Shown here: piece after piece, positions 1-12,240 of the stretch
Numbering within the stretch: the stretch's first letter is position 1
Layout: each line of letters opens with the position of its first letter
Origin: Mercenaria mercenaria
Lineage: Eukaryota > Mollusca > Bivalvia > Venerida > Veneridae
NCBI RefSeq assembly: GCF_021730395.1
Contig: NC_069371.1
Coordinates: 68,974,001-69,038,000 of the forward strand
Reading direction: 5' to 3'
Length of the DNA: 64,000 nucleotides
The notes under the pieces: generated by a model
Seen by the model: only the letters and a program-made list of their open reading frames with translations
The model's database searches: none
What the model was told of the DNA's origin: nothing
Position numbers and translations under genes: made by a program

Positions 1-20
1 AAGGTCATGTACCCACCCAT

Positions 21-48
21 TTCTCTCTCTCTCTCTCTCTCTCTCTCT
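21..48. repeat. CT dinucleotide microsatellite
   Basis: An uninterrupted run of about 14 CT units, directly visible. It lies downstream of the last visible exon of the minus-strand membrane protein gene, in its next intron. No function is suggested. Confidence 0.95.
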
Positions 49-96
49 ACAACACGCACACATGCACGCAGAGTATCACACATTACAAAACCTTAC

Positions 97-1557
97 CGGA
101 AGTACAATGCATAACTTAGGTATGCACAATATGCCAGTAGTAGTAATATATAAATTGTGGTCCAAATGATCTTGCTATGTCTTTTGTAAGACGTCCCGAC
201 AGATTCTTGTATGCTTAGTATGACTTTTTGATACGCTTGCATCTCTTCTTCTACGGCGATTTCTTTAATTTTTAGCTCCTCATCCAAGATATCGGTAACC
301 GTCTGCAAGATGAGAATAATTAATAAAATAGACTAAAATCATGATATATCTTTATAATTTAAACCACATATAAGTTACATTCCAGTCACCTAGTCAACAA
401 TGTGGTTGAAATATACAACATTTGTTCGGACGGCGTTAGTGTTCATTGTTGCATAGACACATTTTGAAGCATTTCAGTACTATCTAGTAGTACGTGTTTT
501 ATCTCTACAGCTGGATCATTTTCAAATGACGTATCAATGAAATGGACTCGATGTTTTTATAATAATCGTAGAATTCATTAGCAGTTCTAGATGCTATAGT
601 TCCAATTAAATCGGTATTAGGGGAATGACAGATGTTGCAATTTCATCACTTCGTTAACAATCAAACCAAGTCTGCTAGTATTTTGCTTCGTTTATTTCTA
701 TGCTTCCATTGTTACAGTCACACATACGGATATGTCCGTGCGTTGAGGTACGGTGCGGATAGGATTAGTTTGTGGGTGTATAACAACGGAGCAGTACGCC
801 TTAGTACGGGAAAAATGGTGAGAAACAGAAGACAAACAAAACAATACAGGACGCGAATAAGTACGGATAGGTACGAGATACTACGTTGAATTACGTTTTA
901 CTGCGCCTTGCAACTTGCCCAGCGCACGGACGGGTCTGCGGTAAACTACGTTGAACTATGCTTAAGTACGAGAAGCCTCGGATAACTACGTTCAGCTACG
1001 GCGAGGTACGTAACAACACGGATAACTACGTTTAGGTACGTTTAACTACGGATGAATAAGTTTCAGCCAAGTTGGACTAAAGTCACGCTCAAATGGCTAC
1101 GGTTCGCTCAAATTTTTGTGCATGTTCAAAAGTTGGAGAAACTTGCCAGATTAGAATAAGTTTTGAATACGTTTTGATCACGTTTTGGTACGGATTAATA
1201 CGAATGACTACTCTGAGGTACGGATCAGGTACGGATCGATACGGATTACTACGTTTCTGTCCGTAGCTAGACGTAGCTATCCGCGCCGTATGTGTGACTG
1301 GGGTATTAGGGACTTCTAACAGCATGTTTATCTTCTTTAATATCAACACTGATAAATTTTCATGCATCTGTTTTGTACCAGTTAATGAACTTTCATAATA
1401 AAATACTCTTCCAAATACGAATGAAAACAAAAGTTACGAAATAAAAATACCTCTGTATCTACATGCTCAAATCCACTGTTTTCATACGTTTCATGATCAG
1501 TACGGTGTTTAATTCCAGTCATTTCAACTGACATTTTTGTTGTATTGTTTCCCTCAG
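97..1557 (-). CDS. 5' part of a membrane protein gene, possibly a concentrative nucleoside transporter (SLC28-like)
   Basis: Two exons join in phase on the minus strand. The first (1451-1557, after a TTTCAG acceptor) holds the start ATG at 1534-1532 and codes 28 residues, beginning MSVEMTGIKH and rich in acidic residues. It ends in phase 0 before GTATTT. The second (97-302) follows a TCTTGCAG acceptor, codes about 68 residues and ends at a strong donor, CCG|GTAAGG. The peptide has a charged helical stretch and then one clear membrane segment (IIWTTIYILLLLAYCAYLSYAL). A polar N-terminus followed by a KRH-type basic edge and a first membrane helix with AY..Y resembles the N-terminus of CNT (SLC28) transporters. 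That match is from memory and weak. A further 5' untranslated exon is likely because the first coding exon has an acceptor. The remaining exons lie beyond the left edge. The gene structure is much surer than the family name. Confidence 0.55.
730..1290. repeat. degenerate short-motif field (ACTACGTT / GGTACGGAT)
   Basis: Over about 550 bases the motifs ACTACGTT, TACGGAT and GGTACG recur every 10-25 bases with no fixed period. It is unusually rich in TACG for this AT-rich window. Short reading frames here are by-products of the repeat. It looks like a decayed tandem array. It lies upstream of, or within a 5' intron of, the membrane protein gene. Confidence 0.6.
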
Positions 1558-1599
1558 CTGAAACTGGAGTCAAATTTGTTTTAGATATGTAAAACACGA

Positions 1600-2030
1600 A
1601 GGTAATATGTGTGAATGTTTAAATGATAAAATTAGGTTGACAAAAAATTGGAAAATCATGTGGCATAAGCTGATAATTTATGCATTCTCAGGCAATCATT
1701 CATTTTAGATACATCCTTATTGCTCATTCATAGTTTCATTTTGAGATATGGCGCTGATTTGGTCAATTGACTAGTTGATCTGTCAACCAATAAAACTAGA
1801 ATGAAACCTTTGACTGATGTGCGTACTACATGGATATTTTTACAAGTAAGACCGCTGTATTATAAGCTCAGATACAGTATGAACATTACAAACGTTACTG
1901 ACACTGGAATCGTATTATTGTTTGACTGGGCCGAATTATTCTACAATATAAACGTCCATAACAATGTTTTGTTCGAAAAGTAAATTATCGCTGCTGTTAA
2001 ATATCCTACGTGCAATATATAAAATGTGGC
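1600..2030. other. no recognisable feature
   Basis: AT-rich sequence with no convincing exon, repeat or RNA. A 60-codon frame at 1801-1983 (plus) has no family resemblance and no splice context that I trust. Confidence 0.5.
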
Positions 2031-2830
2031 CTCTGGAGTGTTAACAAGCTTTTCTTTGATTTGAACGGGTGTCCTTGGTTTAGATTCAATATAACCAAGT
2101 TTCAAACTTGGTCAAGGAATCATCAAGATATACATTCTGACCATGTGTCATGAAGATAGGGTCATAAATGTGGTCTCTATGGCGTTGACAAGCTTTTCCT
2201 TTGATTTGACCTGGTGACATAAGTTTTGACCCTAGTAACCAGTTTCGAACTGATCTGGAGATCATTAAGATAGACATTCTGTGAAGCAAAAATGAAAACT
2301 CTAAATGGCTAAAAGGACCAAAACAGAAAATTTTGCACCTTTCAGGGGCAGTAACTCTAGACCCCTTGATGGAATATAGCCGGTTTTCAAAAGGAACCGA
2401 GATCTTATTGTTGTGTGTAAGTGTGGTTAAAGTCGAATGTAAAATGTTACTTCTATCTTGTTCACAATATAAAATTAAACATAATTTGGCTCTTTCACGG
2501 GTCAGTCAGTGGTCGTAACTCATCATGGAATCCGAATTAAAGATATTTTGCAAGTTTGTATCAAATTAAACCATAAATGAAGCCTCTTTATGGTTACAAA
2601 ATCAAACATAGCACATTCTGGCCGTTAAAGAGGTCGTAGCTCTAGAAAATATTATGGAATCTGGCTTGTTTTCGAAAGGAACCGAGATATTATGCTAAAA
2701 TAAGTTGTGCGAAAGCTTGATTCAAATCAATTTCAAAATGTTGTCTCTACCGTGTTCGCGAGAAACTGTGGACGGACGAAGGGCGATCACAAAAGCTCAC
2801 CTTGTCACTACATGTGAGCTAATAAAAACG
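2030..2830 (+). repeat. clam-type dispersed repeat with internal tandem units
   Basis: Contains two diverged copies of the unit AACAAGCTTTTC...GATTTGA...ACCAGTTTC and then 150-200-base units with AACTCTAGA and GGAACCGAGAT. It ends in GTGGACGGACGAAGGGCGATCACAAAAGCTCACC and a GTGAGCTAATAAAA tail. The same end segment occurs in reverse at 20,730-20,915. Sequences of this kind are very abundant in bivalve genomes (established knowledge from memory). The element class is unclear; it is probably non-autonomous and non-coding. Confidence 0.7.
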
Positions 2831-3430
2831 GTTTGCAATGGGTAATTATTGGGGCTTTAAATTTTGAACACATTTCCTATCAAAAAACAAAAATGCGGTT
2901 GCATGAATATTGTAACGAAATCTTTCGTTGTTGGTAACCTAATTAGACCGACTAAGGAAATAGAGAATATTAGGATACTGTCTTATAAATTTCGATTTAT
3001 TAAGTGAGTCGAAAAAAATATAAAAGTCGAGGCTCTGCCAAGAATATTATAAAATAGCTGAAAAACAAAGGCTAACCTTGTTTTGTTTTATACCCGACCT
3101 CTCTGTTCTGCTGACCATGAATGAGTAATTTTTATTTGCTGCCAAGTAAAGTCTTGTCCGAAAATCAGTTGCAAAGCGGATACCCATTCTCACCAAGCAA
3201 ACATTAGACGTGACTTATACACACGCCATAATGCCGCTTGACAAAATAAAAGGCAAACCGTTTCCTCGATGATTTAATTCAATAAGATTACATTCCAGAT
3301 GCAATAAATTCCTTGATTTAAGTGCAGAAAGCTAATTTCCTGAACAAATGATTATAGGAGTAATTTTCCGTTTCTCCGAAAGTTTCCATTATAATATAAA
3401 AACTTTTTTGTGGTAATTGCAAATATGCTA
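2831..3430. other. no recognisable feature
   Basis: AT-rich DNA without a supported exon, repeat or RNA gene. Confidence 0.5.
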
Positions 3431-3439
3431 TGCATACCC

Positions 3440-3612
3440 TATACATAAGTGAGATGGTCTCACAAAAGCTTCAAGCTGATTGTAACCGCTTCCTGGAAAA
3501 ACCAGTACTGATGTCATATCAGAAGTCATGGTCGTGACCCCAGTGGGGCTCGAACCCACGACCCCTGGATTGAGCGGCCGACACATTCAAAACTAGACCA
3601 TTGCTCCCCTAT
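3440..3612 (-). mobile_element. tRNA-derived SINE copy
   Basis: Read on the minus strand, the right end starts AGGGGAGCAATGGTCTAG, an A-box-like segment. About 40 bases later comes GGGTTCGAGCCCC, a very good B box, followed by a non-tRNA body that runs toward CCATCTCACTTATG. The tRNA-like head with a long unrelated body makes this a SINE rather than a tRNA gene. A terminal tail is not obvious, so the 3' limit is approximate. Confidence 0.65.
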
Positions 3613-6490
3613 GTTAACCTTTTTGAAAGCCTTAAACTTATTATATTTAGTACTTAGCTTTTATTTATTTCTTTATATATACGTTACCATAATTAGCGCG
3701 ACACGACAGAAAACGAACGAATTTCTTAAGATTATTTATCTTTAAATCTAAGATAAGTTCTAGTTTATTAGTTACCTTTTATTTTCATAAAAGTCTGTGT
3801 TTACCTTTTTTATTAATATTATACATATATACAGATTCATGGAGGTCTTTAATACATTTGTACGTACAGCTCTGAAGTGAAATTGCTAGATGATTTAGAA
3901 TAATTTTGGACTTCTGTGAGATATACAAATGAGTAATGTCTCAATGTTATCTTTATTTGTTTCGGTTTACTTTAAATCAAATAAAAGCACGACCGAGGAA
4001 TTCTTATTCCCACTGATAATGATAATACCGTCATGTTATCAATGTTTCCTGTTATATTCATCTGTGCATTTTTGTGTCAATTTACAAAAAAATATAATTT
4101 TATCAAGTGTTTGCTATATGAATGATGATGCGTAATTGCTGTCTTTATGCGCTCTTGAAAAGGATAAATTTCGATACATTCCGCGTTAAGGGATCTTTTT
4201 CGGCTATCTAATATAGATGAATGACAAAATTGTATGAACTTTTAAGGTTCAGCAAAATATCACCAAACCACTGGAAAGTTTGGTCAATGAACAACATCTT
4301 TACTAATAATCTACTTCTCCAATTTTACTGTACTGTCCCATATGACTGAATACTTAAAATATTCTCAAAAAGTTGTCCTTTAAATATGAATGTCATTGGC
4401 TGAAAATTATGTTAAACGTACCTAGTATGTGGAATTTCAGCTCTGTGACATAATTGCAAATACATCAAAACGAAGACAGATTTATTGAAAATGATGAGCT
4501 TTTAAAAGCGCTGAAATTGTTTAAAGGCGTTTCCCTTTACAGTCCTTTTGTGGAATTCAATAAAGTAAACTGAAAATGCTTTTAAAAAGAAATATATGTG
4601 TTTTGCATGGTCTTCAATTTTAATGTAATTTTCTGAATTTCCGAAGGATGACAAAAACAAAACAAAAAGATACACGGCCGCACTGGGCAATGCACACTTA
4701 AAGCTATGAAACGTGCATGTACTCTGTACTTTTAACTACGATCGAGTATTTATAAAGCAAAAGAAAATGTTTTAAAAGCAAAATTTTCATGTCTTTTATG
4801 TGGAACATATTTTACAGAACACATATTTTACATCATAATTCTAGGAAACTTTGACAAAATAATAGGACTAAAAAGGAGGGGCCGAAAAAATTAGGACGAA
4901 ATGACCAATTTAAAATCGTCAAGGGATACGAAATGACCATAATGGGGACAAGTTGACTGGTAGACGAGTTGACTAAGGGACGAGTTGACTGTTAATCGTT
5001 CACGGGAGATCACACCGTTCTGAGAGGTTTGTAGTCGAATTCACTATCGAGAGGATTCAGGTTTATGACGTAATCTATTTCCACAAAAGTCTTGCAACGG
5101 ATTATACTGTCTAACAATACAGCTCAGAGCACCTGCACACCCCTTAAAAGTTTCTATTCTATTCGAAAACCAGTGGAATTTTTGGCAACCGATCAAAATG
5201 TACAGTTTTAATCAAATATTAAATAACCTTCATCCCAGATATTTACAGGAAGTAAAGGAGAATTCAATACCGGCCTGCGGCCGGGAAAATATTCATTTCT
5301 TTGCAAAAATATTAACGATATAATTCAACCTAATGTTTTCATTACCATGAACCATTCTTATGTCTTTAGATCAAGGTTTTGTAGCCTTATTACAGACATT
5401 AAAGTAAAACAAAAGAGATTCTTACGTGACTTCAATGAGCTCAACTGATCAATATCAAGAACAACTATTTATAGTAATGATATACACTACAAATGTCCTA
5501 CCGAGATACTTACAAAAACAACGCTTATGAAGAAAACGAATGACAAAAAATGATAGGTGGAGGATGACTCATGTCATAATTAAAAGTATGTTGTTATTTC
5601 TACCTTAAGTTCGATTTTCTTTAAAAGGCTTAAAATGAATCTACGAATCTTAAAACTCGTAAATGTATACATAAGCACATATGCTGGAAATAGATTGTTT
5701 TTATAAGGACTCAGTTAATTCATTTCTTTTTGAAATGAGTATCATAATCAGCTAAACAAAACACAATAAACAACACGGCCATGGACCTAATTCAGATATT
5801 TTAATGGAACCAATTTGGATATTTATCACTACCGACCCTCATTTGACTACAAAAGAAAATCAAGAAGTATTTGGATTAAACTTGAATATATATTCAAGAT
5901 TCGTTGCAGTTCGAGAATTTGTTCAAATAAGCTACGGTTTCGTCTATGTCAAATTACTCCAGACCTCCTCTTTGATGCTGCCGTATGTTTACCAGAGACT
6001 CATGTGGACACTACAAATTAAATGAAATAATTTTTAAGTGACATAGTTCATCGAAACTGTTCATCATGCAGTTTGATAAAGATTATTCGACATGCACAGA
6101 CTTACATAATTTCGACCGACATTTTATCGCAAGTTGCACAATTGATTTCTAAAGATAAAATATCGTGCCTCAGTTAAACGAATATATTGTGCGATTTAAA
6201 CACGTGTTGCACTAAAATTGTCTTATCATTCTGGAAACCATCGACAGCATAAAAGTTTCTTCTATTCTATACCTAGCGGGGAAAGTAAACATTTATCCGA
6301 GCACGCGCCGGGGATAGATATTCCTGTCTTTCTCTAGGGAAAACCTCGCTAAAATAGCGTGCACTAAGGTAACGTCACATAGTACTGGTACCATTGTGAC
6401 GTCATAAACTTTATAAATAATGTCAGGAAATACCCAAGCCTATTTATCTCCACGATATATTTTGAACATGATAGGCAAGAAAAATGATCT
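3613..6490. other. intergenic, AT-rich; one small repeat cluster
   Basis: No exon could be supported in 2.9 kb. The only structure noticed is a short cluster at about 4,890-4,995 where GAC(G/A)AGTTGACT recurs three times with spacers GGTA and AAGG. Frames up to 73 codons exist (for example 5,804-6,025) but overlap one another and have AT-driven composition. Confidence 0.5.
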
Positions 6491-6491
6491 A

Positions 6492-6628
6492 ACATGTCTG
6501 CCTGTGTAAGACAGCTGTTTTCCCTACCCTCGGGACAGCATGGATAAAAAAATCCTCGCTAACGCTCGGTTTTCCATTCCACACTGTTCCTCGGGTAGGG
6601 AAAACCCCGTCTTACACAGGCAGGCATG
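6492..6628. repeat. foldback / hairpin element, about 50-bp arms
   Basis: The left arm ACATGTCTGCCTGTGTAAGA... is the imperfect reverse complement of the right arm ending ...TCTTACACAGGCAGGCATGT. The inner part CCCTACCC / GGGTAGGG is also paired. The whole is 137 bases with a short loop. It looks like a MITE-type or foldback insertion, or the terminal part of a larger element. The CTCGCTAA and GGGAAAAC motifs also occur just upstream at about 6,280-6,360, so the element may begin near 6,270. Confidence 0.65.
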
Positions 6629-7230
6629 TAAGATCCTTATAGTCTTACGGTAAGTTTTCTTGTTGCTTTTTCAGCAATAATAGGGATTTTATATCAGTCA
6701 AAATAAATGAATTTCATGGACTTGCAGCCACTTGATGTAGCTGTCAGATAGCCTGATAAAAATGCTAATGTTTATGATTAATTTTTACCATGAGAGATAT
6801 GTCGAAGTTGATTCGGGTCAGGGCATGCCATTCCTCAGATAAAGAAAGACAGCATCATGAAACACAGAGAGGATTACAAATTAATTGTTATTGTTTTTTT
6901 TTTTTTTTTTTTTTTTTTGTTGTTGTTGTTTTTTTTGTTTTTTTATGGTCGTAAATTGTTTTTGCAAGCAGAGATATAAAGTAAGAATACATTAGTACGT
7001 ACATTATACTTAAAAGTGACTATAACTAAAACAAATTTAATCATTTATTTAAAATTTAAAAAAATGGGAAGAACATCTGCTTATTATCTAAAACAATGCT
7101 AATTTGCTTTATCTTTGAAAGTGATACCAATATCATAATTCACATGTGAATGAACACAACACACATGGCCAAATATGTAAGCTCTAAGTTTTGCTTATCA
7201 AAATAACCTGTCACCACAGCAAGTAGCAAC
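6629..7230. other. intergenic; long T run
   Basis: A nearly pure T tract with a few G (6,893-6,943) ends in TTGTTG repeats. Otherwise AT-rich with nothing recognisable. Confidence 0.6.
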
Positions 7231-7285
7231 AAGTATGTTATTGCATGCCTTATCGCCGATAAATAGCATGCAATAACATATACTT
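7231..7285. repeat. short palindrome
   Basis: AAGTATGTTATTGCATGC at the left pairs with GCATGCAATAACATATACTT at the right, around a 17-base loop (CTTATCGCCGATAAATA) that itself has a TTATCG/CGATAA stem. It could extrude as a hairpin. Origin unknown. Confidence 0.7.
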
Positions 7286-7680
7286 ACAGTAATGATTTCA
7301 GCTATGATTATGAAGGCACTGAAATTGTTGCAACTTCGTTAAGTATAAATAATGAACTATTTATAGAATATAGTTTTGAAAACTTGGAAATATCATGTAT
7401 GTTTATACAAGTATTTAATACTGTTAAATTTTTGATTATTTTTCAATAATTTGTGGCATTGGAGGCTGTTGTCTGAAGGTCTAACGGTCCGTCTTGTTTT
7501 TACAGTGTCCTACACAAATACGGTTAGTGAATTCAATTGTAGTAAACATGGCAAAATTAATAGCCTAAATCCTTCTTAACACTTTTCAGTCGACCTTCGA
7601 CCTTGTATTTAAAAAAGTGCTTATTACAAGATGTGTTAAAATATGTATTTCTAATAAATCATATTCTTTACATTGTAAGC

Positions 7681-7975
7681 CCGCCCGCTTAGTGCAGTAG
7701 GTAGAACGTTGGTCTACGGATCGCGGAGTCGTGAGTTTGAGCCTCGGGCGGGGCGTATGTTCTCCGTGACTATTTGATAAACGGCATCGTGTCTGAAATC
7801 ATAAGTCCTCCACCATTGTTTCATGTGGGGAAGTTGGCAGTTACTTGCGGAGAACGGGTTTATACTGGTACAGAATCCAGGAACTCTGGTTAGGTTAACT
7901 GCCCACCGTTACATGACTGAAATACTGTTGAAAAACGGCGTAGAACCCAAAACAAAACAAAAAAAACAAAAATCT
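7681..7975 (+). mobile_element. tRNA-derived SINE, molluscan V-SINE/RUDI-like
   Basis: The head CCCGCTTAGTGCAGTAGG (A box) plus GAGTTTGAGCCTC (degenerate B box) sits about 60 bases from the start. The body contains TTCTCCGTGAC, CATGTGGGGAAGTTGGCAG and GGTTAGGTTAACTGCCC, and the tail is AAAACCCAAAACAAAAC-like. A second copy at 27,121-27,362 shares the whole body at high identity, so the boundaries are well supported. The RUDI/V-SINE name is from memory and tentative. Confidence 0.75.
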
Positions 7976-8129
7976 TTAAAATGTAAACAGACGGAAGTGT
8001 ACCACAATCAGACTCGAAATACATGTATGCATGTCCCGTTGCATATATTCCAAATTATCTAACCCTTTATCAGTATTCCTAGTATTAAGACTCATTCATT
8101 TTAATAAAATTTAAAATTATCTGATAAAA

Positions 8130-8846
8130 AGTGGGCCATGATGACCCTGGATCGCTCACCTGATTAATATTAGCTACATGTTTCAAATGTCAAACTGATG
8201 CTAAATTATTAAGAAAGTGGGTCACATTCTTGGTCACTGAAAATAAGTGTTAAGATCGGTGTGCAAAACTGTATGTCTTCCAAATTTCAAGGCTGAATCT
8301 TTAAAAAAACAAGAAAGTAGGTCAGTAGGTCAAGGTCATAGTCAAATTACCCCCCTAATTACTTGACAGGGTAATACAGGGTAATAATATTAACAATCTT
8401 GGAAGAGGACCACAAGGAAATGATACATACTATATCAAAGGCCTAGGTCTTGTGGTTTCAGACAAGAAGATTTTTAAAGATATTTTCCTGTATGAGCCTA
8501 TGTAAAAATTGGGACCTCGGGTTGAGGTCCATTAGATGATGTCACCTGCCAAACATCAAGGCTCTACGCCTTGTGGTTTTGGACAAGAAGGTTTTTAAGT
8601 TTTTCCTTTCGGTTGCCATGCTAACCAGAGTTGTGTGTGGAATTCAATTAATTGAACAATTTTTAAGGGAACCACCCAAGGAACATCCAGGCCACGTTTC
8701 ATCAAGTTCCACCAAATGGTTTCAGAGAAGATTTTGTTTAAAGGAAAGTGTGGACGGACGGACGACGGACGGGTGGACGGACGGACGCCGGAGGTGAGCG
8801 ATCACAATAGCTCACCACGAGCACTTTATACTCAGGTGAGCTAAAA
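8130..8846 (+). repeat. clam-type dispersed repeat (GCTCACC-ended element)
   Basis: It starts at about GATCGCTCACCTGA and ends ...CTCAGGTGAGCTAAAA, so the ends are inverted relative to each other (GCTCACCTGA / CAGGTGAGC). Near the 3' end is a (GGAC)n-rich stretch GTGGACGGACGGACG, followed by a GCGATCACAATAGCTCACC dyad. Related end sequences occur at 2,750-2,825 and 20,770-20,830. This is a well-known highly repeated sequence type in bivalves. Small reading frames inside are not genes. Confidence 0.7.
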
Positions 8847-8849
8847 GGC

Positions 8850-9736
8850 ATTGTAAATTACATCGGCGTAGATATACTGCGGCTTAAATGATGTTTACAT
8901 TTAGTTGCAAAGTTTCACCTGCACTTAATCAATCTTTGTCATGTGAACCAACGTTCTCATTGCGGGAAATTTGCGTAGGGTGTATTGTGTGCCTATTAGG
9001 ACCTGGTGCAATGAACATTTACCCCGATGCAAATTTTACGTGGGATGTTTTTTTCCGTCATGTAAAATAACAATATTTACAGTGTAGATGAGTTTCCGTA
9101 CTTGAAGATATAAATAGGTGATGCATAAGGTTAGGTGGTATTAAATGCCTCCGCTACTATTTTCTATGTAAAAATTACAATTTATAGCAAATTCTTATCA
9201 GCATGTCTAGTCTTTCACTTCCTGCGAGACTACTCTTGTCAGGAAATACCTACATTCACTTTTATTTTACCAAACAGCTTCGTCTCAAATTTAGAAGCTT
9301 ATAACGTAGCTTAAAACCATCCGCAGACATTCCGCTTTGCAATTAAGCACCAACAAAGCTTATATATTGCATAAAAATGGCCTTTACTGTCGAGAAAATT
9401 GCACTATATATTGATATGGACTCCATTCGAGAGGACCAGGGAGGCATATCCGGCTAATTGCTACTTTCATGCCATAACAGTTTCAGTGAATCTCATGACC
9501 CAAAAAAGGCGGAGCATACTTGATCACAACGCTCGTTTACACGTCGTCGGCATATATATTTACCTCGAATTTAAGCTGCACATGGAAAACAGGCGACGTT
9601 CTAATGGGGCATTAGAACAGACGCCAAAGTCGCCGTTAACTGAACGTTATGCCCTTCTGCATAAAAATACAAAATTCCTCTACTGATAAAATTATGTTTC
9701 AGAAAGGTACAGCCGGATATATTTTCTACTCTCGAT
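8850..9736. other. no recognisable feature
   Basis: No supported exon. A 95-codon frame (9,399-9,686 plus) has no family resemblance and partly enters the adjoining SINE. Confidence 0.5.
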
Positions 9737-9739
9737 TTT

Positions 9740-9971
9740 GGAGAGGCCGAGTGGTTAAGGTCGGTGACTTCAAATCACTTGCCACTAGCCGATGTGGGTT
9801 CGAGTCTCACTCGGGGCGTTACATTCTTAATGTGCTGGCCCGCTAGTGATGAGATAATGCACGGCAGGGCACCTGGGGTCTTCTTTTACCATAAATGCTG
9901 GAATGTTGCCAAATGACCTATAATTGTGTCGGTGCGACATTAAACCCAACAGAATAATATTAATAAATAAA
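9740..9971 (+). mobile_element. tRNA(Ser/Leu-type)-derived SINE
   Basis: GGAGAGGCCGAGTGGTTAAGG is a class-II tRNA 5' end and A box, and GGGTTCGAGTCTC is a near-perfect B box about 50 bases on. The body ends CGGTGCGACATTAAACCCAACAG, followed by a simple AATA/AATAAAT tail. Internal promoter boxes are intact to the eye. It is a SINE and not a tRNA gene because the body continues about 150 bases past the head. Confidence 0.8.
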
Positions 9972-10128
9972 TTCACGGCAATTTTGATTCCTTATATGGT
10001 TGGTACGTGAAAGTTGTAAACCTCATATGGGATGGGCACTTAAATAAAAGATTTTGTTTATTCATGTCTCTTGAATATACCAATATAGCCAGTGTAACAG
10101 CCCAGTTTTTTCCCCAGTCCGATTCCAC

Positions 10129-10175
10129 CCCCCCCCCCCCCCCCCACACCCACCCCCCCCCCCCCCCCCCCCCCA
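10129..10175. repeat. poly-C tract
   Basis: Almost pure C broken by ACACCCA. Its short proline-rich translation is an artefact. Such tracts are also prone to assembly and length errors. Confidence 0.9.
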
Positions 10176-10189
10176 CTTCATTTTTGTAC

Positions 10190-12115
10190 ACACAAGGGGA
10201 GAAAAATCCAACCAGTGGGTTTTTTCTCCCCCATGATAATTTCCCCCGACTCCAACCCAAAGGTGGGGGGAAAGAATCAGCTAGTCAGTTTCATACAGAC
10301 ACGTACATATCGGGGATGTGGGGGGATTTAGAAACAACTAGACAGTTCCTTCCCAATTCACCATGTATCATTTATATATAGATATTTACATACTAGTGGG
10401 TAAAGTGTATCATTCAGACATGTAGATGCATACATACTAAGGAAAGAACCAACTAGTCCGTTTCTTCCCCTTTCACCGTCTATTATTCATACAATAACTG
10501 TCATGTTGATACATACACACTAGGGGGAAAGAACCAACTAGTCAGTTTCTTCCCGCTGCAGTGTGTATTATTCAGTCAGTAATTTTCTTCTCATTACTCT
10601 TACATGTAAACACATACATACTTTGGGGAAAAGAATAAGCCAGTCAGTTTCTTCCCCCTTCAACGCCTGTTGTTCACACATGTAGACACATACATTCTAG
10701 GGGGAAAGAACCAACCAGTCAGTTTCTTCCCCCTTAACAGCCTATTACTCACACATGTAGATACATACACACTAGGGGGAAAGAACCAACCAGTCAGTTT
10801 CTTTCCCGTTCACCATCTAATATTCACACATACAGACACATACGTGTACATTATAGGGGAAAGAACCAACCAGTCAGTTTCTTCCCTCATCGCCGCCTTT
10901 TATTCACACATACAGACACATACATACTAGTGGGAGGGGGGGAAGAACTAACCATACAGTTTTATCCTCCTTCACCGCCTATTATTCACACATGTAGATA
11001 CATACATACTTTGGGGAAAGAACCAACTAGTGAGTTTCATCCCCCTTCACTGTCTATTATTCAAACATTTAGACTCATACATACTAGGGTGAAAGAATAA
11101 ACCAGTCAATTTCTTCCCCCTTCATCACCTATTATCCACACATGTAGACACATACATTCTAGGGGCGGGAGAAGAACCAACAAGTCAGTTTCTTCCCCCT
11201 GAACAGCCTATTACTCACACAAATAGATACATACACACTAGGGAGAAAGAACCAACCAGTCAGTTTCTTTCCCGTTCACCATCTAATATTCACACATACA
11301 GACACATACACAGTAGGAGGGAAAGAACCAACCAGTCAGCTTCTTCACAGCCTATTATTCACACATACATCCTAGGGGGGTGAGAACCAAACAGTCAGTT
11401 TTTCCCCCTTTAATGTACATTATTCACACATGTAGACACATACATACTTGGGGGAAAAGAATAAAACAGTCCGCCGCCACCAACTAGTCATTTTCTTCCT
11501 CCTTCAACGCCGATTATTCACGCATGTAGATCCATACATAATAGTGGGGAAAGATTCAGCCAGTCAGTTTTCCCTCCTTCACCGCCTATTATTCACACAC
11601 GTATTACTCAAACATGCAGATACATACAACAGGTAAGTTTCATCCCCCTTCACTGTATATCATTCAGACATGAAGATACCTACATATAAGGGGGAAAGAA
11701 CCAACTGTTTCTTCCCCCTTCACAGTGTATAATTCAGACATGCAGATACATACATACTGGGGGGAGAACCAACTAGTCAGTTTCTTCCCCCGCACATCCC
11801 CACCCCCCCCCACCCCCCACCCCCGTCCACCCCCCAGCCTTCATTGTGTATTTTTGAGTCATGCAGATATACACATACCAGGGGGAAAGAACCAGCTGGA
11901 ACCAACTAGTCAATTTCTTCCTTCTTCACCATGCATTATTCAGATATAACGATACATGCACACTGGGTGTGGGGGGGGCGGGAGAGAGAACCAACTGGTC
12001 AGTTTCTTTCCCCTTCAGTATGTGTTATTTTTTTGGTATGTAAATGTATTCATACTAGGGTAAAGGACCAACTAGTCAGTCTACCCTTTTTTGTTCGAGT
12101 ACAAAATCCAAGGTG
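10190..12115 (+). repeat. 75-bp minisatellite array, block A (about 24 units)
   Basis: Unit order is ATTATTCACACATGTAGA, CACATACATACTAGGGGG, AAAGAACCAACCAGTCAG, TTTCTTCCCCCTTCACCG. I counted one clear unit as 75 bases, and the block holds roughly two dozen with variable decay and a few longer or shorter units. Reading frames across the block (for example 10,670-10,930) simply translate the repeat. The first unit near 10,190-10,230 already shows the GGGGAGAAAAA...CCAACCAGTGGGTTTTTTCTCCCC form typical of block B. Confidence 0.85.
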
Positions 12116-12119
12116 ATAA

Positions 12120-12240
12120 CAACTAACCAGGGAGGAGGGACAAATACTAAACAAGCATCTGAAAAAACAACTGGTTTGGTTTTTTGTTGTTGTTGTTTTC
12201 ACCCTGTTTTTTTTTTTTTTTTTTTTTTTTTTTTGTGAAA
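12120..12240. repeat. degenerate junction with poly-T
   Basis: Holds a TTTTGTTGTTGTTG segment and a run of about 24 T (12,211-12,234) separating minisatellite blocks A and B. Confidence 0.8.

Noticed and set aside
7681-7755. tRNA gene
   Set aside because: Boxes A and B are present but the acceptor stem does not close and a shared 200-base body follows, so it is a SINE head. The same holds for 9,740, 27,121 and 38,510.
10670-10930. 86-codon frame and similar frames to 12,887
   Set aside because: Translations of the 75-bp minisatellite.
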